Positions 17,911 to 26,359 of a stretch of 64,000 nt of DNA are shown here, piece after piece. A program made the position numbers and the translations under genes. Each line of letters begins with the position of its first letter. Position 1 is the first letter of the stretch. The notes beneath the pieces are model-generated. The model ran no database searches, had not been told where the DNA came from, and was given only the letters and a program-made list of their open reading frames with translations. The stretch covers positions 1,302,001-1,366,000 of the forward strand of contig NZ_CP116615.1 of assembly GCF_024832785.1 (NCBI RefSeq), read 5' to 3'. This DNA is from Fontisphaera persica (lineage in GTDB: Bacteria; Verrucomicrobiota; Verrucomicrobiia; Limisphaerales; Fontisphaeraceae).

Positions 17911-19161
17911 TCAGGCAGGCGTCCCTGGTCGTGGGGGGGCGCCTAAAACATCCTTGGCGGACAAACCGCGAAACTCCAGCAACCGGGCAATAACATCCTC
18001 AATTAGATTGTTGGGGCAGGATGCCCCGGCGGTGATGCCGATGGTGGCAGGACCGTCCGGCAGCCAGTTTTCGGTCTCCACTTCGCGGTGCACGTGCTGA
18101 TTCCAATGGGTGATGAGACGGGGAGACACCATTTTGGCGGCGTTTTTTATGAAGTAAGTGGGCAGTACCGCCTCGCCCATCTCAGCCAGATGGGAGGTGT
18201 TGGAAGAATTGTAACCGCCAATGACGAGCAGCAAATCGAGGGGTTCCTTCAGCAACTTTTGCAGGGCATCCTGACGGTCCTGGGTGGCGCCGCAAATGGT
18301 GTCAAAATAACGGAAGTGCCGTTCCAGATTCTCCGGACCATATTTTTGCTCCATCGCGGCCTTGAAGCGGCGCTGCACCTCCTCCGTTTCGTTGCGCAAC
18401 ATGGTCGTTTGATTGGCTACGCCCACAGCCTGAAGATGAACATCAGGGTCAAAGCCCGGAGAATAGGCCCCTTTGAATTTCTCCAAAAATTCCTGTTTAT
18501 TGCCGCCTTGCACGATGTAACGGCAGACGTAATCGGTCTCCTCGAGATTGTACACCACCAGGTAATGCCCCTGACCGCTGGCGGTGGCCTGGGAAGTGGT
18601 GGCCTTGGTTTCTTCATGGCGGGCCTTGCCATGAATGATGCTGGTGACCTGGTCCCGCGCGTATTGGCGCACGCGCTTCCATACGCTCATGACGTCGCCG
18701 CAGGTGGTGTCCACAAAGACACAGCCTTTTTCCTGCAATATCTGCCGGGTGCGCACCTCGGTGCCGAAGGCGGGAATAATGACGACATCACCCGCTTTCA
18801 GCAGCGCCAGTTCCTCGGGCGTGGGGCGGCTCGAGATGGTGCGTATGCCCAGGTTGCGGATTTGGTCATTCACCTCGGGGTTGTGAATGATTTCGCCGAG
18901 AAGGAAAATGGGGGTCTCCGGGGGGAAACTTTTACGAGCGGCGTACGCCAGGTCAATGGCTCGCTCCACGCCATAACAAAAGCCAAATTCCTTGGCCAGT
19001 TTGATGCACAGGTTGCCGGCCCGCAGCTCGTGACCATGGGCGCGCAAATATTCCACCAGCTCGCTCCGGTAATGCGAGACGACTTGCGCCTGCACCTCGG
19101 CCATGATGTCGGGACGGCGCAGGTTGATTTTGGGGGTCGTGACTGTGGGTTCCGCCGCCAT
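17911..19161 (-). CDS. ispH: 4-hydroxy-3-methylbut-2-enyl diphosphate reductase (long form)
   Basis: A 416-residue IspH, the last enzyme of the MEP isoprenoid pathway, which uses a [4Fe-4S] cluster. The three cluster cysteines are in EFGFCYGVERAI, DTTCGDVMSVWKRV and DTICGATQDRQDA. The start at 19161 (MAAEPTVTTPK) is preferred over an upstream in-frame start whose leader has no homology-like features. At about 416 residues it belongs to the long type seen in cyanobacteria, plastids and some other phyla, not the 310-residue enterobacterial type. It is first in an apparent ispH-dgt-nuoA-phosphohexomutase cluster. Confidence 0.93.
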   Translation of the reverse strand: MAAEPTVTTPKINLRRPDIMAEVQAQVVSHYRSELVEYLRAHGHELRAGNLCIKLAKEFGFCYGVERAIDLAYAARKSFPPETPIFLLGEIIHNPEVNDQIRNLGIRTISSRPTPEELALLKAGDVVIIPAFGTEVRTRQILQEKGCVFVDTTCGDVMSVWKRVRQYARDQVTSIIHGKARHEETKATTSQATASGQGHYLVVYNLEETDYVCRYIVQGGNKQEFLEKFKGAYSPGFDPDVHLQAVGVANQTTMLRNETEEVQRRFKAAMEQKYGPENLERHFRYFDTICGATQDRQDALQKLLKEPLDLLLVIGGYNSSNTSHLAEMGEAVLPTYFIKNAAKMVSPRLITHWNQHVHREVETENWLPDGPATIGITAGASCPNNLIEDVIARLLEFRGLSAKDVLGAPPRPGTPA

Positions 19162-19292
19162 ACAAGGGAAGTTTAGCACGAATCGCCGCGGCGTAAAGCC
19201 GGTTTGCGGGGCAGGGCAGGGGAGGCGTGCGCTGTACAATTCATGATTGCATTGGCGGCGCGCTCACGCAACTATTGCCCGCGAGCGAGCGT

Positions 19293-19369
19293 CGGAGCGT
19301 AGCTTAGCTTGGTAGAGCGCTTGGTTTGGGACCAAGAGGTCGCCGGTTCAAATCCGGCCGCTCCGACCA
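19293..19369 (+). tRNA. tRNA-Pro (anticodon UGG) with encoded CCA
   Basis: The acceptor stem pairs CGGAGCG (19293-19299) with CGCTCCG (19359-19365), followed by A and a genomic CCA. The anticodon stem is CTTGG/CCAAG around the loop TTTGGGA, giving anticodon TGG at 19327-19329. The T-arm contains GGTTCAAATCC. It is a complete 77-base tRNA, close to the end of the converging chlorite-dismutase-family gene. Confidence 0.97.
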
Positions 19370-19380
19370 TTCTATTTTTC

Positions 19381-20205
19381 TTACACCTGCGGCAATCGCA
19401 GGTGGTCCCATAATGCCTCCGGGCTGAGGCGGAGGTTGATATAAAAAGGCCCAAAATCCGCATAACGGGCGCTTACTTCGTCAAAGCGCATTTCGTAGAC
19501 AATTTCTTTTATGGTATCCGCCTGCCGGGCCACGAGCGTGACACCCCACTCCCAATCATCCAGACCGGTGGAGCCGGTGATCATTTGCACCACCCGTCCC
19601 GCGTATTTGCGGCCGGTGCGCGCATGGCCGCCCATGAGCAGTTTGCGCTGCTCAAAGTTCAAGAGGTACCAGTTGTCGCCGGCCTGGCGGCGCTTGTTCA
19701 TGGGATAAAAGCCCATCACCTCCCAATCTGGCAGCTCCGGATAAAGCCGATAATGCATGTAATCTTCAACGCGTTTGGCTTCCTCGGCCAGGCGCTTTTC
19801 ATACTCGGGGGTGCCGGGCGCCAGGTTTTCCTGCCGTTGCAGGCGCAGTTTGGCGTCCTCCAAGGTGGGCATGTACTCGGTCAACTCAGTAACACTCAAA
19901 TAGCTAAATACAGGTTGCAGTACCCCTGCCGGGAAACAAGCCTCCAAGTCCCGATGCAGGCGGGCGATGCCGTCCAGGGTGGCATGTTGCAACATGAACA
20001 CCAAATCCGCCTTGCCCCCCACGTTGGCATAACAGGTGAGCCGGGGCTGGCAGGCCGCTTGATTGGCCTGGCAGAGGGCCGTCAGGCGCTCGCGGCGGCC
20101 GGTGGATTCACCGGAGGGCAGTTGCAGCCATCTCCAGCGGTCCACACGGTAAAAGAGATGCATGACGTGAATTCCTTGCTTCAATGAAATGCTGGGCAAG
20201 TTCAT
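19381..20205 (-). CDS. Chlorite dismutase family protein (HemQ/ChdC-like haem synthase)
   Basis: A 274-residue member of the chlorite dismutase family. Non-respiratory members (HemQ/ChdC) oxidatively decarboxylate coproheme to haem b. MHLFYRVDRWRWLQL starts the first ferredoxin-like fold, PELPDWEVMGFYPMNKRR is the family midpoint, and the proximal haem His is expected in LLMGGHARTGRKYAG. The Met at residue 15 is an equally plausible start. Presence in a lineage of this kind favours haem biosynthesis over chlorite detoxification. The gene ends 11 bases from the tRNA-Pro. Confidence 0.88.
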   Translation of the reverse strand: MNLPSISLKQGIHVMHLFYRVDRWRWLQLPSGESTGRRERLTALCQANQAACQPRLTCYANVGGKADLVFMLQHATLDGIARLHRDLEACFPAGVLQPVFSYLSVTELTEYMPTLEDAKLRLQRQENLAPGTPEYEKRLAEEAKRVEDYMHYRLYPELPDWEVMGFYPMNKRRQAGDNWYLLNFEQRKLLMGGHARTGRKYAGRVVQMITGSTGLDDWEWGVTLVARQADTIKEIVYEMRFDEVSARYADFGPFYINLRLSPEALWDHLRLPQV

Positions 20206-20237
20206 ACAGGAAGCGGCGATGGGCGCTACGTTGAGGG

Positions 20238-20612
20238 TCAGTCCAATTGCAAGGCTTGCTGCAAAAAACGGTCCAGGTGATTCAGGATGGCGGTGTCATG
20301 GGCTACCAGGGTTGCCTGGCTGGCAATGGCAGTTTGCTCCAATTCCTTGTCGCCGGCGGGCACAATGGCGATTACGGGCACATGCTGTGTATCGGGTGAG
20401 GACCGCAACTCGGCCACAGCCCGACCGGCGTTGGCCTGGGCAAAAGGCATGTCCACCACGGCCAGCAGGGGGCCTTCCCGGCGGGCGGTTTCGACCAGCA
20501 GCCGCGGGTCATTCAGCGCCAGAACGCGATATCCCATGTCCTGAAACCGGTTCAAAAGCTGACTGCCGGGCAGGATGCGCTCATAAACCAGAATGACCAG
20601 CGGTTGCGTCAC
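20238..20612 (-). CDS. Small CheY-like receiver-fold protein
   Basis: A 124-residue protein starting at GTG with the alternating beta-alpha pattern of a response-regulator receiver (LVILVYERILPGSQLLNRFQDMGYRVLAL... LLAVVDMPFAQANAGRAVAELR... VPVIAIVP). The Asp in VVDMPF occupies the phospho-acceptor position. The acidic pair near the N-terminus is absent (VYER), so it may not be phosphorylated normally. There is no output domain. It lies 33 bases upstream of the HemQ-like gene on the same strand. Function is unknown. Confidence 0.65.
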   Translation of the reverse strand: MTQPLVILVYERILPGSQLLNRFQDMGYRVLALNDPRLLVETARREGPLLAVVDMPFAQANAGRAVAELRSSPDTQHVPVIAIVPAGDKELEQTAIASQATLVAHDTAILNHLDRFLQQALQLD

Positions 20613-20840
20613 GCGCTCAAGAGTGGGTCAGGAAAAACCAAAAATCAAATGATTTGATAAGGCCGCGCAAATAGGGAATGTCGGCGCGTGATTGCGGCAT
20701 GGCGGTCATCTCGCGCCCATGAATCCGAGTTTGTCCAGGTCGGAGGCAGGATGCGGCAGGCAGGATACTCCTGCGGGGTTGCATTCCCGGCTTGTGTTCT
20801 ACGGTGCTCATGGTAAGTCATCGGGCCAGCGATTGCATTT

Positions 20841-21581
20841 ATGGCGGCCGAGGTTTTGGTGGTGGTGCCAACGTACAATGAGCGGGATAATTTGCCCCCT
20901 CTCATTGGACGGCTGTTGGCTTTGCCCCTGCCGGTGGACGTGCTGGTGGTGGATGACAACTCTCCTGACGGCACCGGCGAATTGGCCGATGAACTGGCCC
21001 AGAAGCATCCCCAAGTGCATGTGCTGCACCGGCGGGAGAAAGATGGTTTGGGCAGGGCCTATTGCGCCGGCTTTGAGTGGGCGCTGGCCCGCAATTACGC
21101 TTTCGTCATCCAGATGGACGGCGATTTTTCGCATGATCCGGCAGCCATACCGGACTTTGTCCGTACCGCACAGGAAGCGGATTTGGTGATTGGTTCGCGG
21201 TACAGCAAGGGAATCCGCGTGATCAATTGGCCGCTCAAACGCCTCATTCTAAGCTTGGGCGCAGCCCAGTATGTGCGTTGGATAACCGGCATGCCGGTCA
21301 CTGATCCCACGGGGGGCTACAAGTGCTTCCGCCGAACCGCACTTCAGGCGGTGGATTGGAAGACCATCCATTCCAACGGTTACAGCTTTCAGGTCGAAGT
21401 GACGCATAAAATCTGGCGGCAGGGGCTGAGGGTGGCGGAAATCCCCATCATTTTCACCGACCGCTTTCAAGGCACTTCCAAGATGTCCGGCAAAATTGTG
21501 TGGGAGGCCGTCTGGATGGTTTGGCGCCTGTGGATTCAAAATGGATTGCGGCGCTCGCCGCGTCCTCGGCCTTCGGCTTGA
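20841..21581 (+). CDS. Polyprenol-phosphate mannosyltransferase-like GT2 (Dpm1 type)
   Basis: A 246-residue family 2 glycosyltransferase of the dolichol-phosphate mannose synthase type, which loads a sugar onto a polyprenyl phosphate carrier at the inner membrane. VLVVVPTYNERDNLPPLI, LVVDDNSPDGTGELA and IQMDGDFSHDPAAIP are the family signatures. GSRYSKGIRVINWPLKR and the C-terminal RFQGTSKMSGKIVWEAV are also conserved in this subgroup. There is no C-terminal GtrA-like membrane domain. It is 8 bases upstream of the ankyrin gene on the same strand, so the two are probably co-transcribed. Confidence 0.92.
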   Translation: MAAEVLVVVPTYNERDNLPPLIGRLLALPLPVDVLVVDDNSPDGTGELADELAQKHPQVHVLHRREKDGLGRAYCAGFEWALARNYAFVIQMDGDFSHDPAAIPDFVRTAQEADLVIGSRYSKGIRVINWPLKRLILSLGAAQYVRWITGMPVTDPTGGYKCFRRTALQAVDWKTIHSNGYSFQVEVTHKIWRQGLRVAEIPIIFTDRFQGTSKMSGKIVWEAVWMVWRLWIQNGLRRSPRPRPSA

Positions 21582-21589
21582 GTTTTAGC

Positions 21590-23230
21590 ATGGCAGGATT
21601 GCGTTTCATGGTTTGGGTTCTGGTGTCCGGTTTCTTCTGGCTTGCCGCCGCCGGCAGTGTCCTGGCAGGGGAAATTCACCAGGCTGCAGAGCGCGGCGAT
21701 ACCGCCAAAGTGCGCGCCTTGCTGGCGACCAATCCGGCCGTCGTGCATGAGCGGGATCGCGAGCAACGGACGCCGTTGCACCTGGCGGCAGCGGCGGGGC
21801 ATTTGGAGGTGGTAGTGTTGCTGTTAAACTCGGGAGCCGAAGTCAACGCCCGGTCCAGCAGCGGCATAACGCCCCTTTACCTTGCGCAAGGTTTGGGACG
21901 CAAAGAAGTCGCCGAATTGCTGAGGAAACATGGGGGCGTGATGGATGTACAGAAGCCAGCGGCGCCCCCTCTTGTCCGCAAACCGGCGCCCGTTGCCACC
22001 AATGCCGGGCCGCGCGAAACAGTTCTAATCCCTCCTACGCCCCGCTGGCCGACCGTGATTGCGGCGGTGCGCAGTAATAATCTGGCCGCTTTGGAGGCCA
22101 TTTTATCCACCAATGCAGCCGCGGTTGAGGCAACCGACACTAATTTGTGGACAGCACTCCATCATGCGGCCGAAAGCAGCAATCTGGCGGCAGCGCAAGC
22201 TTTAATCAACGCTGGCGCGAAAATCAATGCCACCGACAATGGGGGAGTGGCTCCCCTTCACATTGCCGTGCAACGCAATGATTTGCCCATGGCCAGCCTG
22301 CTGGTTTCCAACAAAGCGGACGTTAATTTGCGTACCTCCATTGGGGCCACGCCGCTGCTCCTGGCTGCCGCTGCCGGCAAGATGCCGGACATGGTCAAAT
22401 TTTTATTATCAGCGGGGGCGGACCCGCGCGTGCGCGATCGGTTTGGCAACACGGCGCTGATTCTGGCCGCCGCGGTGCCGGAGCCGGATGGCGTGGCCGA
22501 AGGGTTGATTGCCACCGGCGTGGACCTGAATGCCCAGGAAACCGGCGGGGGCTTTACCGCGCTCCATCACGCCGTTTTGCGCGGCAATCGTCCGCTGGTG
22601 CAGGCTTTGTTGGCGGCCAAGGCCAACCCCAATCTGGTCACACGTGAGGGTGACACGCCGCTGGCGCTGGCGTTGTTTGAGGGGAACCAGGAACTCGCGT
22701 CCATGTTGCGAGCGGCAGGGGGCGTGTTGCCGCCCGAACCGCCGGCCACCCCGTTGGAAAAATCCCTCATGGAACATTACCGTTCCTATCAGGATAAGCT
22801 GGCCACGGCTTCGTTTGGCGACTTGAAAAAAATCTTGTTGGAACGATTGCCCACACAGGCGGAAATCAACCGTATCTTTGTGCGTGGCGCCGCCCAGGTG
22901 TGGGAAAAGGTGGATCGCATTCACCGTGATGAAGTCATGGCATGGGGGGCGGCCAATCGCAACGAGGAAGACCGTCAGAATTTTCTGAACATGATTCGCG
23001 GGGGGAGCAGGGCAGGGGAGTATCTCAGACTGGAACCCCGGCCGCCCTCCGCTGCCGCTGCTGCCGCCAAGGCGCGCCGCATCATTGCGCCCGACATTGC
23101 CGTATATCAGATTGAAGTACGCCGCCGCGGAGGTGACCGTTTTTTGGAGGGTGATTTTTATCATGTCGGCGGACGATGGGTATTGATACCCTCGCTCAGC
23201 CAGGTGTTTCCGGAGCTGGGGGGACAATAA
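21590..23230 (+). CDS. Secreted ankyrin-repeat protein
   Basis: A 546-residue protein with an N-terminal signal peptide (MVWVLVSGFFWLAAAGSVLAGE) followed by two blocks of ankyrin repeats. The first block (about residues 30-120) has three repeats; the second (about 180-405) has about six, after a Pro-rich linker. The C-terminal 130 residues are not ankyrin and show a charged helical stretch and a final beta region; I do not recognise this part. The start at 21590 avoids an unlikely leader that would overlap the upstream gene. A scaffold or peptidoglycan/envelope role is only a guess. The IS element is inserted 57 bases after the stop. Confidence 0.85.
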   Translation: MAGLRFMVWVLVSGFFWLAAAGSVLAGEIHQAAERGDTAKVRALLATNPAVVHERDREQRTPLHLAAAAGHLEVVVLLLNSGAEVNARSSSGITPLYLAQGLGRKEVAELLRKHGGVMDVQKPAAPPLVRKPAPVATNAGPRETVLIPPTPRWPTVIAAVRSNNLAALEAILSTNAAAVEATDTNLWTALHHAAESSNLAAAQALINAGAKINATDNGGVAPLHIAVQRNDLPMASLLVSNKADVNLRTSIGATPLLLAAAAGKMPDMVKFLLSAGADPRVRDRFGNTALILAAAVPEPDGVAEGLIATGVDLNAQETGGGFTALHHAVLRGNRPLVQALLAAKANPNLVTREGDTPLALALFEGNQELASMLRAAGGVLPPEPPATPLEKSLMEHYRSYQDKLATASFGDLKKILLERLPTQAEINRIFVRGAAQVWEKVDRIHRDEVMAWGAANRNEEDRQNFLNMIRGGSRAGEYLRLEPRPPSAAAAAAKARRIIAPDIAVYQIEVRRRGGDRFLEGDFYHVGGRWVLIPSLSQVFPELGGQ

Positions 23231-23272
23231 TTTTCCAAGTGCCGAGGTTGGACATGACTCGGCAGCACCCCG

Positions 23273-23287
23273 TAAAGATTGGTTTTC
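23273..23287. repeat. Target site duplication, left copy
   Basis: TAAAGATTGGTTTTC, identical to the copy at 24480-24494 on the other side of the insertion sequence. Confidence 0.85.
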
Positions 23288-24316
23288 AGGGAAAGCTGGG
23301 TAGATCATGACCCCGGTGGAGGGGTGGAGGCAAGTCGGGATGGTGGGGTTGGGAGAGGTTGAGGGGGAGCCAGTGGATTAGGGCCCCGGCGAGGGCTGGG
23401 GCCTTGGCGTTGAGGATTTGGAGTGGGCTTTGCCATTCTTTGCCGCGGTTGGGGCGGACGAGGTTGAAGTACAGCCAGTAGGTGGTGATTTTGGCCCAAA
23501 AGTCTTGGGGGCTGGAGAAGGTTTCGCGGTCGAAGAATTCGTCTTCGACCAGGCGGTGGACGGTTTCGACGTCGCTTTGCCAGGTGTAGCGTTTGGGAGG
23601 GATGAAGCGGTGGTCGGAGCCGAGGGCGCGGACGGTGGCGGGGAGGCCTTGGTGGTGTTGGTTGACTTGGAATTCACTGCCGTTGTCGGTTTGCCAGACC
23701 AGGGTGGTGAGGTTGACGCCGTGGGCGGCGAGGTGGGCGGAGAGTTGTGTGGCCAGGAGGGTGGCGTAGGATTTGGAGAGTTCGTCGGCGTAGCCGGTGA
23801 AGCAGGCGCCGGAGACTGGTTCGCGGACGGTGTATTGGAAGCGGGGAGGTGGAGGCGGTTCATTTGGGGCCAGTAATGGGGAATGTCCTGTAAATACTTG
23901 GTATCGGCGGAGAGTTGGGAGAAGAGTGGCCAGTTCCGTTTGAGGGCGCGGAGGAGTTTTTTGGTGGCGGGTTTCTTTTTGCGTGGGCGGAGGAGATGGT
24001 GTTGGCGGAGGACGCGGGCGATGGCGTTGTGGCTGCAGGGGAGGGCGAACTCGCGCTGGAGGCGTTCGGCGCCGAAGCCGGTTTGGTGGCGGAGTTTGAC
24101 GATTTGGCCTTCGAGGCCGGAGGGGATACGGCGGGGGGAGCGTCGTGGGCGGCGGCTGTGTTCTTGGAGGGAGGAGGGCTTGCCGGGCACGTGGCGTCGG
24201 AGCCATTTACGGACGGTGTTGCGGGAACAGCCGAACTCGCGGACGGCGGCTTTGATGCCGTGGGTTTTGGCGAAGGCGACGAGTTTTTGTCGCAACCAAT
24301 GGCGGTGGGTGCGCAT
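23286..24316 (-). pseudogene. Transposase (HTH + rve integrase core), interrupted by a frameshift
   Basis: The start at 24316 gives [17 protein letters not shown] followed by an HTH region (AAVREFGCSRNTVRKWLRR). The catalytic core begins in this frame (SADTKYLQDIPHYWPQM, first Asp) and stops making sense near 23852. The rest of the core continues in the -1 frame: RFQYTVREPVSGACF, the second Asp in WQTDNGSEF, and the Glu in the VETVHRLVEDE region. The switch lies in a run of four C; adding one C restores a continuous reading of LHLPRFQYTV. So the gene has either lost one base, uses a -1 slip, or carries a sequencing error. The final stop codon straddles the end of the IS and the target duplication. 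Confidence 0.8.
23288..23319. repeat. Left terminal inverted repeat of the IS
   Basis: Starts AGGGAAAGCTGGGT and runs through GATCATGACCCC to GGTGG. It aligns with the reverse complement of 24446-24479 with two single-base gaps and two mismatches. Confidence 0.8.
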
Positions 24317-24374
24317 ACGGTACAATTCAAAGTAGGTGGTGTGCACGCCGGGAGGATAGCAGATGGGGCGCGCC

Positions 24375-24408
24375 GCTGCTGCACCTCCTCCGGAGGAGGT
24401 GCAGCAGC
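24375..24408. repeat. Perfect 34-bp palindrome inside the IS
   Basis: Two 17-base arms with no loop, centred between 24391 and 24392; each arm reads GCTGCTGCACCTCCTCC. In RNA either strand would fold into a very stable hairpin. It lies between the right inverted repeat and the transposase start, in the leader of the transposase message, and contains a GGAGGAGG Shine-Dalgarno-like string in the second arm. Confidence 0.9.
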
Positions 24409-24445
24409 TCATCCTTGCGGCGTGCACTCAACACGTTGATCTTAA

Positions 24446-24479
24446 CCACGGGGGTCATGATCTCACCCAGTCTTTCCCA
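24446..24479. repeat. Right terminal inverted repeat of the IS
   Basis: Reverse complement begins TGGGAAAGACTGGGT and continues through GAGATCATGACCCC to CGTGG, matching the left end at 23288-23319. Confidence 0.8.
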
Positions 24480-24494
24480 TAAAGATTGGTTTTC
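24480..24494. repeat. Target site duplication, right copy
   Basis: TAAAGATTGGTTTTC, identical to 23273-23287. It ends 61 bases before the lepA start codon. Confidence 0.85.
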
Positions 24495-24555
24495 CCGTTG
24501 CCGGATGCGGCTTCACGGTTTAACCTTTGGCCCGTTTTGGGAAGTTTGTTTGGCG

Positions 24556-26346
24556 ATGGACGCAGCACATATCAGAAACTTTTGTATTATTGCCCATATT
24601 GACCATGGGAAGACGACGCTTTCCGACCGTCTGCTGGCGCGCACGGGAACGGTCTCGGAGCGGGAAATGCGTGATCAATTGCTTGACGCCATGGATTTGG
24701 AGCAGGAACGAGGCATCACCATCAAGGCGCATCCCGTCACCATGTACTATCAGGCGCATAATAACGAAACCTACGAGCTGAATCTGATTGATACGCCCGG
24801 CCATGTGGATTTTTCCTATGAAGTTTCACGCAGTCTGAGCGCCTGCGAAGGGGCTTTGTTGATTGTGGACGCCGCCCAGGGAGTGGAGGCGCAGACGGTG
24901 GCCAATGTCCACATGGCCATGAAACAAAATCTGACCATCATCCCGGTCATCAACAAGATTGACCTGCCCCATGCCAATGTCGAGGAGGTCAAAAAACAAC
25001 TGGAAGATATTCTCGCCATTCCGGCGGACCAGGCCATATTGGCCAGCGCCAAAGCCGGAATTGGCATTGATGACATCCTCGAGGCCGTGGTGGCGCGCAT
25101 CCCACCACCTCAGCCCACGCCCGCCCCGTCTTTGCAGGCGCTTATGTTCGACTCCAAGTTTGACACTTACAAGGGCGTCATCACCTACGTCCGGGTCTTT
25201 AACGGCGAGTTGCGCCCCGGCATGCTGGTCAAGCTGCTGCATTCAGGCAAGACGGTGGAAGTCAAGGAAGTCGGTAGTTTCAATCCCAAACCTTACGTGC
25301 GGGAGGCGCTGACCATGGGGGAGGTGGGCTACATCACCGCCAACATCAAGAGCCCTTCCGAGGTCAAGATGGGTGACACCCTCACCGACGCCAGGCACCC
25401 CTCACCGGCCCTGCCCGGATTCAAAGAAGTCCATCCGATGGTTTTCAGCGGCATTTATCCCATTAACACTGCTGATTACGAACACCTGAAAGTCAATCTG
25501 GGCAAATTGCAGCTTAACGATCCGGCGTTTGTTTATCAGTCGGAAAGCTCGGTGGCGTTGGGATTTGGCTTTCGCTGCGGCTTCCTGGGCTTGCTGCACA
25601 TGGAGATTGTCCAGGAGCGGCTCCGCCGGGAATATGACATGGACATCATTGCGACGTATCCGTCGGTGGTGTACCGCGTCACGTTGACCGATGGCACAGT
25701 CAAAGAAATAGACAATCCCGTGTTTCTGCCGGAACCCAACCATATCCAGACCATTGAAGAGCCGATGGTGCGGGCCTTTATCATTTGCCCCAATGAATAC
25801 ATCGGCGATTTAATGCTGCTCATCAGTGACCGGCGCGGCGAAGTCAAACATACAGAAACCATTGACCCGCGCCGCGTGATGCTCACGGCCGAGCTGCCGC
25901 TGAATGAAATTCTTATTGATTTTCATGACCGCATTAAAAGCATCACGCGCGGATACGGCTCCATGGACTATGAATTCATCGAGCCGCGGGCGGCGGACAT
26001 GATTAAACTGGACATCCTGGTAAACGGCGAGCCAGTGGACGCTTTTTCCTGCATCGTCCATCGCTCCAAGGCTGAAAGCCGGGGTCGCGCTTTGGCGGCC
26101 AAACTCAAGGAAGTCATTCCGCGCCAGCAATTCCAGGTGGCCATTCAAGCAGCCATTGGCGGCAAAATTATTGCGCGGGAAACCGTCAAGGCATTTCGCA
26201 AAGATGTCACCGCCAAGTGTTACGGCGGCGACATCACCCGCAAACGCAAGCTGCTGGAAAAACAAAAAGAAGGCAAGAAACGCATGAAGTCCATTGGTTC
26301 AGTGGACATTCCGCAGGAGGCGTTCATTGCCGTGTTGAAGGCCTGA
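24556..26346 (+). CDS. lepA: Elongation factor 4 (LepA), back-translocase GTPase
   Basis: A 596-residue ribosomal GTPase, full length for LepA. The start at 24556 gives [27 protein letters not shown], the canonical N-terminus with the P-loop. [16 protein letters not shown] and NKIDLPHAN are the G3 and G4 motifs. The LepA-specific C-terminal domain is complete ([28 protein letters not shown]). It is followed after 13 bases by lepB, the usual partner. The IS element now lies 76 bases upstream, so the original promoter may be disrupted or replaced. Confidence 0.98.
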   Translation: MDAAHIRNFCIIAHIDHGKTTLSDRLLARTGTVSEREMRDQLLDAMDLEQERGITIKAHPVTMYYQAHNNETYELNLIDTPGHVDFSYEVSRSLSACEGALLIVDAAQGVEAQTVANVHMAMKQNLTIIPVINKIDLPHANVEEVKKQLEDILAIPADQAILASAKAGIGIDDILEAVVARIPPPQPTPAPSLQALMFDSKFDTYKGVITYVRVFNGELRPGMLVKLLHSGKTVEVKEVGSFNPKPYVREALTMGEVGYITANIKSPSEVKMGDTLTDARHPSPALPGFKEVHPMVFSGIYPINTADYEHLKVNLGKLQLNDPAFVYQSESSVALGFGFRCGFLGLLHMEIVQERLRREYDMDIIATYPSVVYRVTLTDGTVKEIDNPVFLPEPNHIQTIEEPMVRAFIICPNEYIGDLMLLISDRRGEVKHTETIDPRRVMLTAELPLNEILIDFHDRIKSITRGYGSMDYEFIEPRAADMIKLDILVNGEPVDAFSCIVHRSKAESRGRALAAKLKEVIPRQQFQVAIQAAIGGKIIARETVKAFRKDVTAKCYGGDITRKRKLLEKQKEGKKRMKSIGSVDIPQEAFIAVLKA

Positions 26347-26359
26347 CGTCTCACTTGCT

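Larger units (their letters stand above)
23288..24479 (-). mobile_element. Insertion sequence, about 1.19 kb, IS481/IS3-like DDE type
   Basis: The element is bounded by imperfect terminal inverted repeats of about 32-34 bases and by a 15-base direct repeat. It has a single transposase gene on the minus strand with an HTH N-terminus and an rve-type DDE core, a layout of the IS481 group (related to IS3). The identical 15-base duplication suggests recent insertion. It separates the ankyrin gene from lepA. Family assignment is from domain layout only; the ends do not show the canonical TGT of many IS481 members. Confidence 0.8.

Noticed and set aside
20617-20811. 64-residue frame upstream of the receiver-like gene
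   Set aside because: Rich in basic residues, no ribosome binding site or recognisable motif; it lies in the divergent intergenic region.
23418-23876. 152-residue acidic frame opposite the transposase
   Set aside because: Composition is the mirror of a basic Pro/Arg/Ser-rich transposase strand; no protein-like motifs.
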